The translations under genes and the position numbers were made by a program. Under the pieces are notes generated by a model. That model ran no database searches and had not been told where the DNA came from. It saw only the letters and a program-made list of their open reading frames with translations. From Opacimonas immobilis (GTDB taxonomy: Bacteria > Pseudomonadota > Gammaproteobacteria > Enterobacterales > Alteromonadaceae): 64,000 nt of DNA. The DNA lies in contig NZ_CP182485.1 in the NCBI RefSeq assembly GCF_048282545.1, forward strand, positions 2,356,001-2,420,000. Direction: 5' to 3'. Positions 8,737 through 17,651 of the stretch are shown here, one piece after another; the stretch's first letter is position 1, and every line of letters starts with the position of its first letter.

Positions 8737-9607
8737 TCTCTGTTGCTAGCACAGGGGCTGTAAAGCCTTGATGATGAAGTTTGGACAAAACACTGAATAA
8801 CTTATCACGCATTTGAGCTCGATGAACAATCATATCAATCGCACCTTTCTCTAACAAAAACTCACTACGCTGAAAACCTTCTGGTAATGTTTCACGCACA
8901 GTTTGCTCAATAACTCGAGGCCCTGCAAAACCGATAAGCGCTTTAGGCTCAGCCACATTAACATCTCCTAGCATGGCTAATGAAGCGGATACTCCCCCCA
9001 TAGTTGGATCTGTTAAAACAGATATATAAGGCAAACCACGTTGGCTCATTTTAGCCAATGCAGCACTGGTTTTCGCCATTTGCATCAAAGACAACAAGGC
9101 TTCTTGCATACGAGCGCCGCCCGACGCCGAGAAACAAATCAAAGGACAGTTATTGTCTAGACATGCGTTCACTGCAGCTACGAAACGCGCACCAACCACC
9201 GATGCCATCGAACCGCCTAGGAAAGAAAATTCAAAGCTGGCAGCAACCACTGGCATACCTTTCAAAGTGCCTTGTATGACCACTAATGCGTCTTTTTCGT
9301 TGGTGGCTTTTTGTGCAGCACTTAATCGATCTTTGTATTTTTTAGAATCTTTAAACTTTAATAAATCTTGAGGCTCTAAATCGACGCCGATTTCTTGACG
9401 ACCTTCAACATCCAAAAAGTGATGTAAACGTGAACGAGCACTGATGCGCATATGGTGGTCACACTTTGGACACACTTCTTGCAATCGCTCAATTTCACTG
9501 CGGTATAACACCGCATCACAATTACTACACTTGGTCCAAATGCCCTCTGGGACGTTAGACTTTTCTGATGATTGGGTTCTTGGGAGGATTTTTTCTATCC
9601 AACTCAT
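8720..9607 (-). CDS. accD: Acetyl-CoA carboxylase carboxyltransferase subunit beta
   Basis: Beta half of the carboxyltransferase that makes malonyl-CoA for fatty acid synthesis. The N-terminal zinc ribbon has C27, C30, C46 and C49, the same positions as E. coli. A crotonase-like carboxyltransferase fold follows, with FSASGGARMQE and PTMGGVSAS. 295 residues, normal length. It heads accD-folC-dedD. A FadR-like site and a matching -10 lie upstream (see the site at 9676-9714). Confidence 0.97.
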   Translation of the reverse strand: MSWIEKILPRTQSSEKSNVPEGIWTKCSNCDAVLYRSEIERLQEVCPKCDHHMRISARSRLHHFLDVEGRQEIGVDLEPQDLLKFKDSKKYKDRLSAAQKATNEKDALVVIQGTLKGMPVVAASFEFSFLGGSMASVVGARFVAAVNACLDNNCPLICFSASGGARMQEALLSLMQMAKTSAALAKMSQRGLPYISVLTDPTMGGVSASLAMLGDVNVAEPKALIGFAGPRVIEQTVRETLPEGFQRSEFLLEKGAIDMIVHRAQMRDKLFSVLSKLHHQGFTAPVLATENEPES

Positions 9608-9675
9608 GGGTCAATATTCCTAAAAACTGACTAGGTAAAATTATTACCAGTAACATATTTGGTGTATTAAAACAT

Positions 9676-9714
9676 ATTCTAACGTGTTTCAGCAAAGTTA
9701 CTGGTCTAAGAAGT
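9676..9714 (-). promoter_or_regulatory. Putative FadR activation site and promoter for accD
   Basis: ACTGGTCTAAGAAGT at 9700-9714 agrees at most positions with the known FadR operator core ACTGGTCNGACCAGT. A minus-strand -10 candidate, TAGAAT (9676-9681), would place the site centre near -38, where FadR is known to activate fabA and fabB in E. coli. An inverted half copy, ACCAGTAAC, lies at 9646-9654. Activation is inferred. Confidence 0.45.
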
Positions 9715-9747
9715 TTTGTCTTAATACAATTATTTTTTAATTACCTA

Positions 9748-10548
9748 TTATTCGGGTTCACGCGGTAAAAAAAGCGGGCCGATTGGACTCATTGGTATGT
9801 CAAATTCACTTGGGTAGCTCACATCAATAAAATACAGACCGTACGCTTTTGCGGTTGCTGCAGCTTGCCTCCGATCCTTTACTGCCAAAAGCTCAGCAAG
9901 CCATTCTATTGGTTGTTCTGAGGAGCCAATAAGCAACAGCGAACCGACAATATTGCGCACCATATGATGCAAAAAAGCATTTGCCTGAATATCCACTACC
10001 ACATACTGCTCACAACGAAATACTTTGCAAAAATGTACGTTGCGATATGGAGTATTAGACTGACAAAGACTGGCTCGAAACGAGCTAAAATCCTGCTCAC
10101 CCAATAAGCTTTGAGCGGCCTCATGCATACGTTTTTCGCACAAAGGCTTATGCCAATGAGTTATGCCGTGATGCAATATGGCCGGGCGAGTTTTGGCATT
10201 GTAGATGACATAGCGGTAGCGACGAGCAGTTGCACTGAAACGCGCATGAAACTCTTCGGGTACAGCTTTGACCCATTTAACACTGATTGCATCAGGTAAG
10301 TGGGCATTTGAGCCCATAAACCAGGCCTTATCAGGGCGAATTGCGTGAGTACGAAAGTTAACAACTTGATGCACTGCATGGACACCGGCGTCTGTACGAC
10401 CTGCACAATTCACTGTGATTGGCTCGTCAGCAACCTTGCTCAGGGCTTCTTCAAGGTGTTGTTGAATTGTCGGGACGTTTTCTTGTCGTTGCCAACCATA
10501 AAAACGACTGCCATCATATTCAATTCCAAGAGCAATATTGCGGCTCAT
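9748..10548 (-). CDS. truA: tRNA pseudouridine(38-40) synthase
   Basis: 266-residue pseudouridine synthase acting on positions 38-40 of the tRNA anticodon stem-loop. The catalytic aspartate is D53 in AGRTDAGVHA. The opening ALGIEYDGSRFYGWQ is typical. It starts three bases after the fimV stop, so the two are probably co-transcribed. Unlike in E. coli, no dedA lies between truA and accD. The 140-base gap downstream holds the accD promoter region. Confidence 0.97.
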   Translation of the reverse strand: MSRNIALGIEYDGSRFYGWQRQENVPTIQQHLEEALSKVADEPITVNCAGRTDAGVHAVHQVVNFRTHAIRPDKAWFMGSNAHLPDAISVKWVKAVPEEFHARFSATARRYRYVIYNAKTRPAILHHGITHWHKPLCEKRMHEAAQSLLGEQDFSSFRASLCQSNTPYRNVHFCKVFRCEQYVVVDIQANAFLHHMVRNIVGSLLLIGSSEQPIEWLAELLAVKDRRQAAATAKAYGLYFIDVSYPSEFDIPMSPIGPLFLPREPE

Positions 10549-10551
10549 TGA

Positions 10552-12153
10552 TTAGATCTCATTGAGTTGTTGCAGAAGCTGTTTAGCTTCAGCTGACTCA
10601 GTTTTTGTACCCAGCTTAATTACTTCATTGAGCAAAGCCTTGGCATCAGAAAACTCATCGATTTCAATATACGCTCTGGCCAGATCTAACTTCCCCATTG
10701 CATCGGATTCTTGTACTTCAACATCAGCTTGTGCTGGTAATTTGTCTGCGATGTTTTGCAAAATATCTAACTCAGGTTCATTTTGCAAAGGCTCATCATC
10801 TAACTCATCAAGCAGAGCGTTAACATCAATAAAATCGGGCGTATCTACCTTAAATTTAAGGTCATCGAATTCAGTTGTATCCTGCTCTTCTTGTTTGCCA
10901 TCGGCAACTGTGTCGCGCAGAGTGGTTTCTTTTGTTTGTAATGCGTTCAGGTCGGAAGAGTCTTTGTCATTGTCAGACTCGAGGCTGGATAAAATATCAT
11001 CGAAATCTGAATTCTCAAGCTCATTAAGTATCTCTGCGTCGCTATCTGCATTGAGCCAGCCATCCAAATCAGGTAATTCCATAAGATCATCGAGTTCATC
11101 TTTTGCTAATTCATCCGTTGCGACCATATCTGTTACTTCTTGCTCTGTAGGCGTATCAAATATCTCGTCTAGTTCTGAAAGAGACTCATCATCGACCTCA
11201 CCTAATGTTTCAAGAGCTTCGCTTTCTTTTGGTGTATTGCGTTTAAACAACCACAAGCCCAAACCAACCAATGTTAGCAAAACTAACAAAGAAATTAAGG
11301 CAATTAATACAAATGGTTTGGCAACAAACTCGGCAACTTGCTCTAGTGCGCTCGGTCCTTGTTTTGCGTTTTCTTTTTGCAAGGTCCCGTACATTTCTGC
11401 CTGTAGAGCCCCTAACGCATCAATTTGCGCTTGCACATCACCATTTACCTGCCCAGAAAGCGCGTCTACGCGTTCAGCCACATTTTGTAATTGGTCTGCA
11501 AGTCGCTCATTTTCGTTGAGTAATACTTGAATTGTTTCAAGAGAAATAGCGTATTGTGATGTTAACTCATTCAACACCTGTAACTGTTGAGTCGTTAGTT
11601 GAGATGTGGGTACGTTTGGTAAGGTGACTATTTCGGTTGGTTTATCATCTAGTATTGAAACAGGCTCTGTACGGGTTTCACTAGGCAAGTGCTGCTCTTG
11701 AACCTCTTCATTGGAGGAACCACTTGCTATAGTGACTGCGTTTTTGAGAGCTTGCAACTCTGCCCATAAAGTTTCATCACCTTCGATCTTGGTTTCTGCT
11801 TCTAAAGGATCAATCGTAGCCAGGAAAGCCGCTGTCGGCATCTCAAGCATAGTATCGTTGAGTAAATGATTGACGTTATTATCGTTGAACGCTTGAGGAT
11901 TAAGCAAATAAATCCCATACATAACAGGATAAAGTGAATCGGGGCGCTGACCTACAAAAGCAGACGAATTGCGATAATCCTTTGCGATCTTCCATAGCGT
12001 ATCTTTCTGCTCGACAGGGCCAAACACGATACCGCTATGAACATCGGTTTTATCTCCCCGCAGTTGCAGATCCTGAAATTCACCAGCAACGCTCACCACC
12101 GAAGTTAGATGAATTAATATCCCAAATAATAATATTAGGCCAGAGGCTCTCAT
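10552..12153 (-). CDS. fimV: FimV-like polar hub protein
   Basis: 533 residues. A signal peptide or anchor lies at about 1-23, a FimV/LysM-like periplasmic part at about 25-115 (DTLWKIA resembles LysM), and a coiled-coil stretch at about 190-265. One membrane helix spans 281-303. A strongly acidic cytoplasmic region follows, and a C-terminal TPR-like FimV motif at about 485-533. FimV proteins organise cell poles and type IV pili. It is short compared with Pseudomonas FimV (over 900 residues). Position before truA is common in this group. Confidence 0.85.
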   Translation of the reverse strand: MRASGLILLFGILIHLTSVVSVAGEFQDLQLRGDKTDVHSGIVFGPVEQKDTLWKIAKDYRNSSAFVGQRPDSLYPVMYGIYLLNPQAFNDNNVNHLLNDTMLEMPTAAFLATIDPLEAETKIEGDETLWAELQALKNAVTIASGSSNEEVQEQHLPSETRTEPVSILDDKPTEIVTLPNVPTSQLTTQQLQVLNELTSQYAISLETIQVLLNENERLADQLQNVAERVDALSGQVNGDVQAQIDALGALQAEMYGTLQKENAKQGPSALEQVAEFVAKPFVLIALISLLVLLTLVGLGLWLFKRNTPKESEALETLGEVDDESLSELDEIFDTPTEQEVTDMVATDELAKDELDDLMELPDLDGWLNADSDAEILNELENSDFDDILSSLESDNDKDSSDLNALQTKETTLRDTVADGKQEEQDTTEFDDLKFKVDTPDFIDVNALLDELDDEPLQNEPELDILQNIADKLPAQADVEVQESDAMGKLDLARAYIEIDEFSDAKALLNEVIKLGTKTESAEAKQLLQQLNEI

Positions 12154-12228
12154 GCGTGATTATCCAAGTGATAGTGCATTGATTTTAAACGAAGATTCAC
12201 TTTATTTCTTGGGTTGCAAAGATACCAT

Positions 12229-12256
12229 AAAAAAACGGTGCTAAAAAGCACCGTTT
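12229..12256 (-). terminator. Intrinsic terminator after asd
   Basis: A perfect 10-bp stem (12233-12242 with 12247-12256, AAACGGTGCT) with a four-base loop is followed on the minus strand by a run of seven T. It lies 19 bases past the asd stop, upstream of fimV. Confidence 0.9.
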
Positions 12257-12274
12257 CTATCAAGGTAAATCAAA

Positions 12275-13291
12275 TTATAGATAATCTTTAATCAATACTT
12301 CGGCAATTTGCACACTGTTAGTTGCAGCGCCTTTACGGATGTTATCGGATACTACCCATAAGTTAATCCCGTTGGGATGTGAAATGTCGTTACGGATACG
12401 TCCAACATGCGTCAGATCATTGCCACTAGCTGAGCATACTTGGGTCGGAAACTCATCACGCTCAGTATATAGTTTGACGCCAGGCGCTTGCGCGAGTAAT
12501 TGTTTTACGTCTTCCGCATCAATCGGTTGGCGAGTCTCAATATGAATGGCTTCAGCATGACCATAAAACACTGGTACACGTACGGCTGTAGGATTGACCA
12601 AAATACTGTCATCACCAAAAATCTTACGTGTTTCCCAGACCATTTTCATTTCTTCTTTGGTGTAATCATTATCCATGAATACATCAATTTGTGGGATCAC
12701 GTTAAATGCGATTTGACGTGAAAAACCTTCGGTGTTCACTTCTTTTGCATTGAGTAGCGCCGCAGTTTGACCCGCGAGGCCTTCCATTGCTTCTTTACCA
12801 GCACCAGAGACAGACTGATACGTGCAAACATTGATGCGCTCAATGCCTACCGCATCATGAATGGGTTTTAGCGCGACTAACATCTGAATGGTTGAGCAAT
12901 TTGGATTTGCAATGATATTGCGATTGCGGAAATTTGCTAACGCATCAGCATTAACTTCTGGCACCACCAATGGGATATCCGCTTCGTAACGGAAATGCGA
13001 AGTATTGTCGATGACCACACAACCGGCTTCCGCAGCAATGGGTGCAAATTTTTCAGAAACACTACCACCCGCAGAGAAAAAGCCCAGTTGAACTTGAGTC
13101 CAATCAAATTCATCTGCATTCAATACGGTAATCTCTTCACCTTTAAAATTAACCGTACCGCCAGCAGAACGAGCTGAAGCAAGGGGAAATAGTTGGTTAA
13201 TCGGAAAATTGCGCTCGGCAAGAATATCCATCATGGTCTGGCCAACAAGGCCTGTCGCGCCTAATACTGCGACATTATAAGATTGTGACAT
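12275..13291 (-). CDS. asd: Aspartate-semialdehyde dehydrogenase
   Basis: Converts aspartyl phosphate to aspartate semialdehyde for the lysine, methionine and threonine routes and for diaminopimelate. 338 residues, with NADP loop GATGLVG at 11-17, catalytic cysteine C132 in NPNCSTIQM, and substrate residues R238 and H245 in RVPVFYGHAEA. It occupies the E. coli usg position between pdxB and truA. The complete active site argues for a working dehydrogenase, not an inactive paralogue. A strong terminator follows it. Confidence 0.93.
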   Translation of the reverse strand: MSQSYNVAVLGATGLVGQTMMDILAERNFPINQLFPLASARSAGGTVNFKGEEITVLNADEFDWTQVQLGFFSAGGSVSEKFAPIAAEAGCVVIDNTSHFRYEADIPLVVPEVNADALANFRNRNIIANPNCSTIQMLVALKPIHDAVGIERINVCTYQSVSGAGKEAMEGLAGQTAALLNAKEVNTEGFSRQIAFNVIPQIDVFMDNDYTKEEMKMVWETRKIFGDDSILVNPTAVRVPVFYGHAEAIHIETRQPIDAEDVKQLLAQAPGVKLYTERDEFPTQVCSASGNDLTHVGRIRNDISHPNGINLWVVSDNIRKGAATNSVQIAEVLIKDYL

Positions 13292-13312
13292 AACGATTAA
13301 AAATCCTGTAAT

Positions 13313-14494
13313 TTATAACACGAGTGTTGCTTGAAAACCTAAGTTGCTCAATAGGGTTTGCGTGTTGGTATGGCTACATGAAATCTTCAACGTAGCAAAT
13401 TCACGTCTTGTTATGGTATTTGGATTGTATTGTGCATTGCGATATTGTTTTCGCAACTGTGCAAACCGGTTAGATTGTGCCATGTTCTGGACAAATTCGC
13501 TATGATCAATTGTTATATCATAGATGCTCTCTACCAAGGTCTTAACCGTCCCCACAGAAAGCGTTTCATCGTGACAAGATACCTGTTTGTCATCGTTAGG
13601 CAAATAATTATTCATATTCACTGAACACGTCGCACCAACTTGCTCACACAGCCATTCAAATAACATAAAGGTCCCGCGCGCCTTGCCTTCAAGACTGTGG
13701 CCAGCAATATGAGGGGTGGCAATTTCACAATATGGAATGAGTTCTGACAAGATATCTGGCTCGTTTTCCCACACATCCAATACCAACATTGGACCATCAC
13801 CTTGCCGTTTTAAAGTTAATAATGCTTGGTTATTAATAATTTCACCGCGCCCAGCGTTGATTAATAGTTGTTCATTTTGTAATGCAGCTAAGACTTGTTC
13901 ATTCAAAATATGAAAACTGGGAAACTCGCCATCCTTGACCAAAGGGGCGTGACAACATATCACATCGCATTGCAAAACCTGCTCAAGTTGATCCAACTTC
14001 CAATTGCCTTCAGCTTTTGCACGAGGCGGATCCGATAACACCACCTCACACCCCAAACTAGCGAATTTATGAGCGACTCTTCGTCCAACTTGCCCAACGC
14101 CAATAACGCCGACAGAGATGGTTTCGAATACATCAATGGGATCGTTTACAGCGATTTTTTGCTGTTTACACAAACCGTGCAATGCTGCTGCCAGCGCATA
14201 TTCGGCGACGGACTCAGCGTTGCATCCGGCGGCACTGGTATGGTTAATATTCCGTGCGTTGAGCGCTGCAAAGTTCATGTGGTTGGTACCGGCTGTTGCC
14301 GTTGCGACAAATCGACAGTGTGGGCTAAGGTTCAAAAGCGCGTCATCTACTTTTGTCGTTGAGCGGATCATCAATGCCTCCACACTTGCAAAATCTGCAG
14401 CATGAATATTTTGATGGTTAAACGAGCGTGCCTCTCCTAAGAGCGGGAACAACTCTGCTGCATAGGGCATGTTGTCATCGTACAAAATACGCAT
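13313..14494 (-). CDS. pdxB: Erythronate-4-phosphate dehydrogenase
   Basis: NAD-dependent D-2-hydroxyacid dehydrogenase of pyridoxal phosphate synthesis, 393 residues. The nucleotide loop is GVIGVGQVGRR (about 131-141). The catalytic triad is readable as R in NAGRGE, E in DVWENEPD and H in TPHIAGHS. The C-terminal dimerisation domain is present. It starts 9 bases after the broken MEST-like gene and precedes asd by 21 bases, so it may depend on the aldolase-operon promoter. Confidence 0.95.
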   Translation of the reverse strand: MRILYDDNMPYAAELFPLLGEARSFNHQNIHAADFASVEALMIRSTTKVDDALLNLSPHCRFVATATAGTNHMNFAALNARNINHTSAAGCNAESVAEYALAAALHGLCKQQKIAVNDPIDVFETISVGVIGVGQVGRRVAHKFASLGCEVVLSDPPRAKAEGNWKLDQLEQVLQCDVICCHAPLVKDGEFPSFHILNEQVLAALQNEQLLINAGRGEIINNQALLTLKRQGDGPMLVLDVWENEPDILSELIPYCEIATPHIAGHSLEGKARGTFMLFEWLCEQVGATCSVNMNNYLPNDDKQVSCHDETLSVGTVKTLVESIYDITIDHSEFVQNMAQSNRFAQLRKQYRNAQYNPNTITRREFATLKISCSHTNTQTLLSNLGFQATLVL

Positions 14495-14503
14495 ATTTAG
14501 AAC

Positions 14504-15376
14504 TTATAAACGCCAAATTTCTTTTAATGCTGAGTATACCGCGTTTGCGTCTTCAAGTTGAGGATAATGACCGACATTGAGCGATTTTGTGTCAGCTTCT
14601 GGGCAACACGCTGCGAATGCTTCAAGCATGTGTTTCCCAGAAATGGGGTCGTGCACTCCGTTGATGAACGCCAGTTTTTGTTGCTGTAATAGCATCGTTT
14701 CACGCCATTTTGTCGCATACAGCGCTCTTTCATCAAGGTATTGCAAAAGTGCGGGGATCACTTTAGTACCACCATTCACCTTTAATAATTACCATAGGAC
14801 GTCGATGAGCTGTGCTGAGGGTGGTGTATGGGGACCAAAAATTTTGGTGAAACTCTGATGCAAAGAACGCTTTGACAGCAATGGGACAATCATAGGTCCC
14901 AGTATTGATTTCAACAAACGCTGCATGAGTAACGGGCGATGTTGATCGGCAAATAAACCACCATTCAAAAACGCACATTGCTGTATATTAAAATCATACT
15001 GATCATGACGGCACAACAATTCTTGCGCAACAGAGACACCATAATCATGTGCCAAAAGCCAGCATTGTGTAATACCTTCTAAACGAAGATACTCTTGGGC
15101 AATATCGGCTTGTTCAACTAGGGTGTAGCGATGACCATAGGGCTTTTGCGACAATCCAAAACCCAAAAAATCAAATGCATGACAACGAAAATGTTGCGCT
15201 AAATCTGGCCATAACAAATGCCAATCATAGCTAGCACTAGGAAAACCGTGTAACAGCAGCAGATGTGTTTTTTTTTTTGCCTTTTCACTGGGCTCATCCC
15301 GCCAGTAGGCAATCTTTAGCCCCTTGATAGTCCGATAATGAGCCGTGTCTCGATACTGCGTGAGTGTGCTAAACAC
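14504..15376 (-). pseudogene. MEST-like alpha/beta hydrolase interrupted by an in-frame stop
   Basis: One reading frame of 290 codons broken by a single TAA at codon 196 (14789-14791). The N-terminal part has HGFP (43-46), the nucleophile motif HDYG (110-113, D111 in haloalkane-dehalogenase style) and a RPLL segment. The C-terminal part carries NGGTK and the acid/base motif GHYPQLED. Order and wording resemble the vertebrate MEST hydrolase family. No frameshift is needed to join the halves. GTG at 14777-14779 could restart translation of 91 residues. The start is GTG directly after the aldolase stop. A sequencing error or recent mutation is equally possible. Confidence 0.75.
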
Positions 15377-16132
15377 TTAGCTGCGAAACCCTGGATAGTT
15401 ACGGTCGAGTTTTCGCAAAATCCCCGGCCATGCTAAGGCGCCCCCCATTGCATTTGTGACTTGCTCAACTTGCGCTTTGATCCCTGCTAAAATCGGTTCA
15501 GGAATACTGACTAAGGGCTTGCCAGTCGCTTGCGCCATGAGTTGTACTTCACACGCTCGTTGCATCGCGTACATGCCCAAAAATGCATTGGGTATAGTAT
15601 TGCCTACCGTGAGTAAACCGTGATTGCGCAATATCATAAAATTGGTGTTTCCCAAATCCTCCACTAAACGCACTTTTTCATCAGGATTCAGCGCAATCCC
15701 TTCATAGTCGTGATAGCTTAAATTACTCAACGGAAACAAAGCGGTTTGCGAGTATGGTTGTAACCCTTCTTCAAGCACCGATACCGCCACTCCAGCATTG
15801 GTATGCAAATGCAATACACATTGTGCATCCTCGCGTGCCTCATGAACTGCTGAGTGAATGGTAAATCCCGCTGGATTTACATCAAACTCACTGTCCATCA
15901 CTTTTTTGCCATGCAAGTCTACTTTGACTAAAGAGGAAGCGGTGATCTCTTCAAACATCATGCCGTAAGGATTCACTAAAAAATGATGTTCAGGTCCAGG
16001 CACACGTGCTGAGATATGTGTAAAAATCAAATCGTCCCACCCATAATGAGCAACAATACGATAACATGCGGCCAAATCGACTCGGGTTTGCCATTCGGCT
16101 TCTGATACGCGTTGTTGAACTGTCTGTGTCAT
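15377..16132 (-). CDS. Class II aldolase/adducin family protein
   Basis: 251 residues of the zinc-dependent class II aldolase/adducin fold. Visible landmarks are FTHISARVPG near 37, a SAVHEAR segment, the metal-binding HLHTN near 103, and ILRNHGLLTVG near 168. The substrate cannot be told from the sequence. Members act on sugar phosphates or other hydroxy-aldehydes, and some are annotated only as adducin-like. It is the first gene of a pair with the MEST-like hydrolase, whose start codon abuts its stop. The pair is inserted between fabB and pdxB compared with E. coli. Confidence 0.85.
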   Translation of the reverse strand: MTQTVQQRVSEAEWQTRVDLAACYRIVAHYGWDDLIFTHISARVPGPEHHFLVNPYGMMFEEITASSLVKVDLHGKKVMDSEFDVNPAGFTIHSAVHEAREDAQCVLHLHTNAGVAVSVLEEGLQPYSQTALFPLSNLSYHDYEGIALNPDEKVRLVEDLGNTNFMILRNHGLLTVGNTIPNAFLGMYAMQRACEVQLMAQATGKPLVSIPEPILAGIKAQVEQVTNAMGGALAWPGILRKLDRNYPGFRS

Positions 16133-16223
16133 AGGGGTAATCCTTTTTTGTACTTTTTAAAACAAATTAGCACATGTAATCAAAATGTAAATACACTTTT
16201 TTTTAAATGAATCTCTCTGACAC

Positions 16224-16248
16224 AAAAAAGCCCGCAATCTTGGCGGGC
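16224..16248 (-). terminator. Intrinsic terminator after fabB
   Basis: The stem GCCCGC/GCGGGC (16230-16235 with 16243-16248) has a seven-base loop, and six T follow on the minus strand. It is 23 bases past the fabB stop. Confidence 0.88.
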
Positions 16249-16270
16249 TCTTGACTGAATGGTAGCGATA

Positions 16271-17485
16271 TTACGCTTCGTAACGCTTAAACACCAAGGT
16301 GGCATTAGTGCCACCGAAACCGAAACTATTCGACATCACGGTGTTGAGGCGTTGCTCACGCGTTTGCAACACAATATCCAAACCCTTTGCTGCTTCATCA
16401 AGATTTTCTACATTGATAGAAGGAGCGATAAATTCGTGCTCTAACATCAACAAACTGTATATCGCTTCGTGCACACCGGCTGCTCCTAAACTGTGTCCTG
16501 TCATCGCTTTCGTTGCACTGATCGCAGGAGAGTTATCGCCAAAGACTTCTTGAATGGCTTTGAGCTCTTGCACGTCACCCACAGGCGTAGACGTACCATG
16601 GGTATTCAAATATTCAACTGGGCTATCTAAATTTTGCATCGCCATTTGCATACAACGAATGGCGCCTTCACCCGATGGCGCTACCATGTCATAGCCATCC
16701 GATGTCGCACCGTAGCCAACGATCTCAGCGTAAATATGTGCTCCTCGAGCCAATGCGTGCTCTAATTCTTCGACGACGACCATACCGCCGCCACCAGAGC
16801 TAACAAAACCATCGCGGTCAGCATCGTATGTACGAGAGGCCTTCTCTGGCGAATCGTTGTAAGAAGAGGATAACGCCCCCATTGCATCAAACTGACCGGA
16901 TAGCGCCCAATGCAATTCTTCACCACCACCCGCAAAGACCACGTCTTGCTTATTCAACTGGATCATTTCTAAGGCATTGCCTATACAGTGAGCCGAGGTC
17001 GCACACGCTGAAGAAATGGAATAGTTTACGCCTTTGATCTTGAACGGCGTTGCTAAGCACGCTGAAACCGTAGATCCCATACAACGGGTTACCATGTAAG
17101 GACCAACACGACGGACACCGCGTTCACGTAACACGTCTGCTGAATCTACTTGGTTTTGTGAAGAAGCGCCACCTGAGCCCGCAATGATACCTGTGCGCAA
17201 GTTGGATACTTGCTCTTCACTCAGACCTGAATCTTTGACCGCTTGCTCCATTGCAAGATAAGCATAAGCGGCAGCATCACCCATAAAGCGCATTTGTTTG
17301 CGATCAATGTGATCTTTTAATTCGAGGTCAACTTTGCCCCAGACCTGACTGCGCAAACCTTTCTCTGCGAATTGTTCAGAAAAAGAAATACCTGACTTGC
17401 CAGCTTTCAACGATGCAAGAACTTCGTCTGCATTATTACCAATACTGGAGACGATCCCCAATCCAGTGATAACTGCTCTTCTCAT
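16271..17485 (-). CDS. fabB: 3-oxoacyl-ACP synthase I
   Basis: Condensing enzyme that elongates acyl-ACP and is needed for unsaturated fatty acids. 404 residues. The Cys-His-His triad is C161 (SSACATSAH), H297 (NTHGTSTPVGD) and H332 (TGHSLGAAG), the FabB/KAS I arrangement. It is divergent from mnmC, as in E. coli. A FadR-like half-site lies upstream, with a -10 at activation distance. It ends at its own terminator. Confidence 0.97.
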   Translation of the reverse strand: MRRAVITGLGIVSSIGNNADEVLASLKAGKSGISFSEQFAEKGLRSQVWGKVDLELKDHIDRKQMRFMGDAAAYAYLAMEQAVKDSGLSEEQVSNLRTGIIAGSGGASSQNQVDSADVLRERGVRRVGPYMVTRCMGSTVSACLATPFKIKGVNYSISSACATSAHCIGNALEMIQLNKQDVVFAGGGEELHWALSGQFDAMGALSSSYNDSPEKASRTYDADRDGFVSSGGGGMVVVEELEHALARGAHIYAEIVGYGATSDGYDMVAPSGEGAIRCMQMAMQNLDSPVEYLNTHGTSTPVGDVQELKAIQEVFGDNSPAISATKAMTGHSLGAAGVHEAIYSLLMLEHEFIAPSINVENLDEAAKGLDIVLQTREQRLNTVMSNSFGFGGTNATLVFKRYEA

Positions 17486-17524
17486 GACTTACCTTATCAA
17501 TTATAAATATAAATTACCGTGCAC

Positions 17525-17562
17525 AGTGTACGTGAAAAAAATGTAAAACTGGTCTGCTTTTT
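17525..17562 (-). promoter_or_regulatory. Putative FadR activation site and promoter for fabB
   Basis: AACTGGTCTG at 17547-17556 matches one arm and the centre of the FadR operator. The other arm is degenerate (T-rich). A minus-strand -10 candidate, TACACT (17525-17530), would put the centre near -37, like the accD site. FadR activation of fabB is established in E. coli; here it is inferred. Other -10-like boxes (TATATT, TATAAT) lie nearer the gene. Confidence 0.4.
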
Positions 17563-17651
17563 TGGTTCACAAAAAAAGCAAAGCCACTGACATCATAGCA
17601 AATTCATCTTACAATGCCATATATCAGCAAATCCAACTCCTCTAATCAACT

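Noticed and set aside
10562..11530. 322-codon serine-rich frame on the plus strand
   Set aside because: It is antisense to fimV; serine richness is the mirror of acidic codons in fimV, and no start or neighbour supports it.
14777..14791. Frameshift in the MEST-like gene
   Set aside because: The two halves are in the same frame; a single TAA explains the break.
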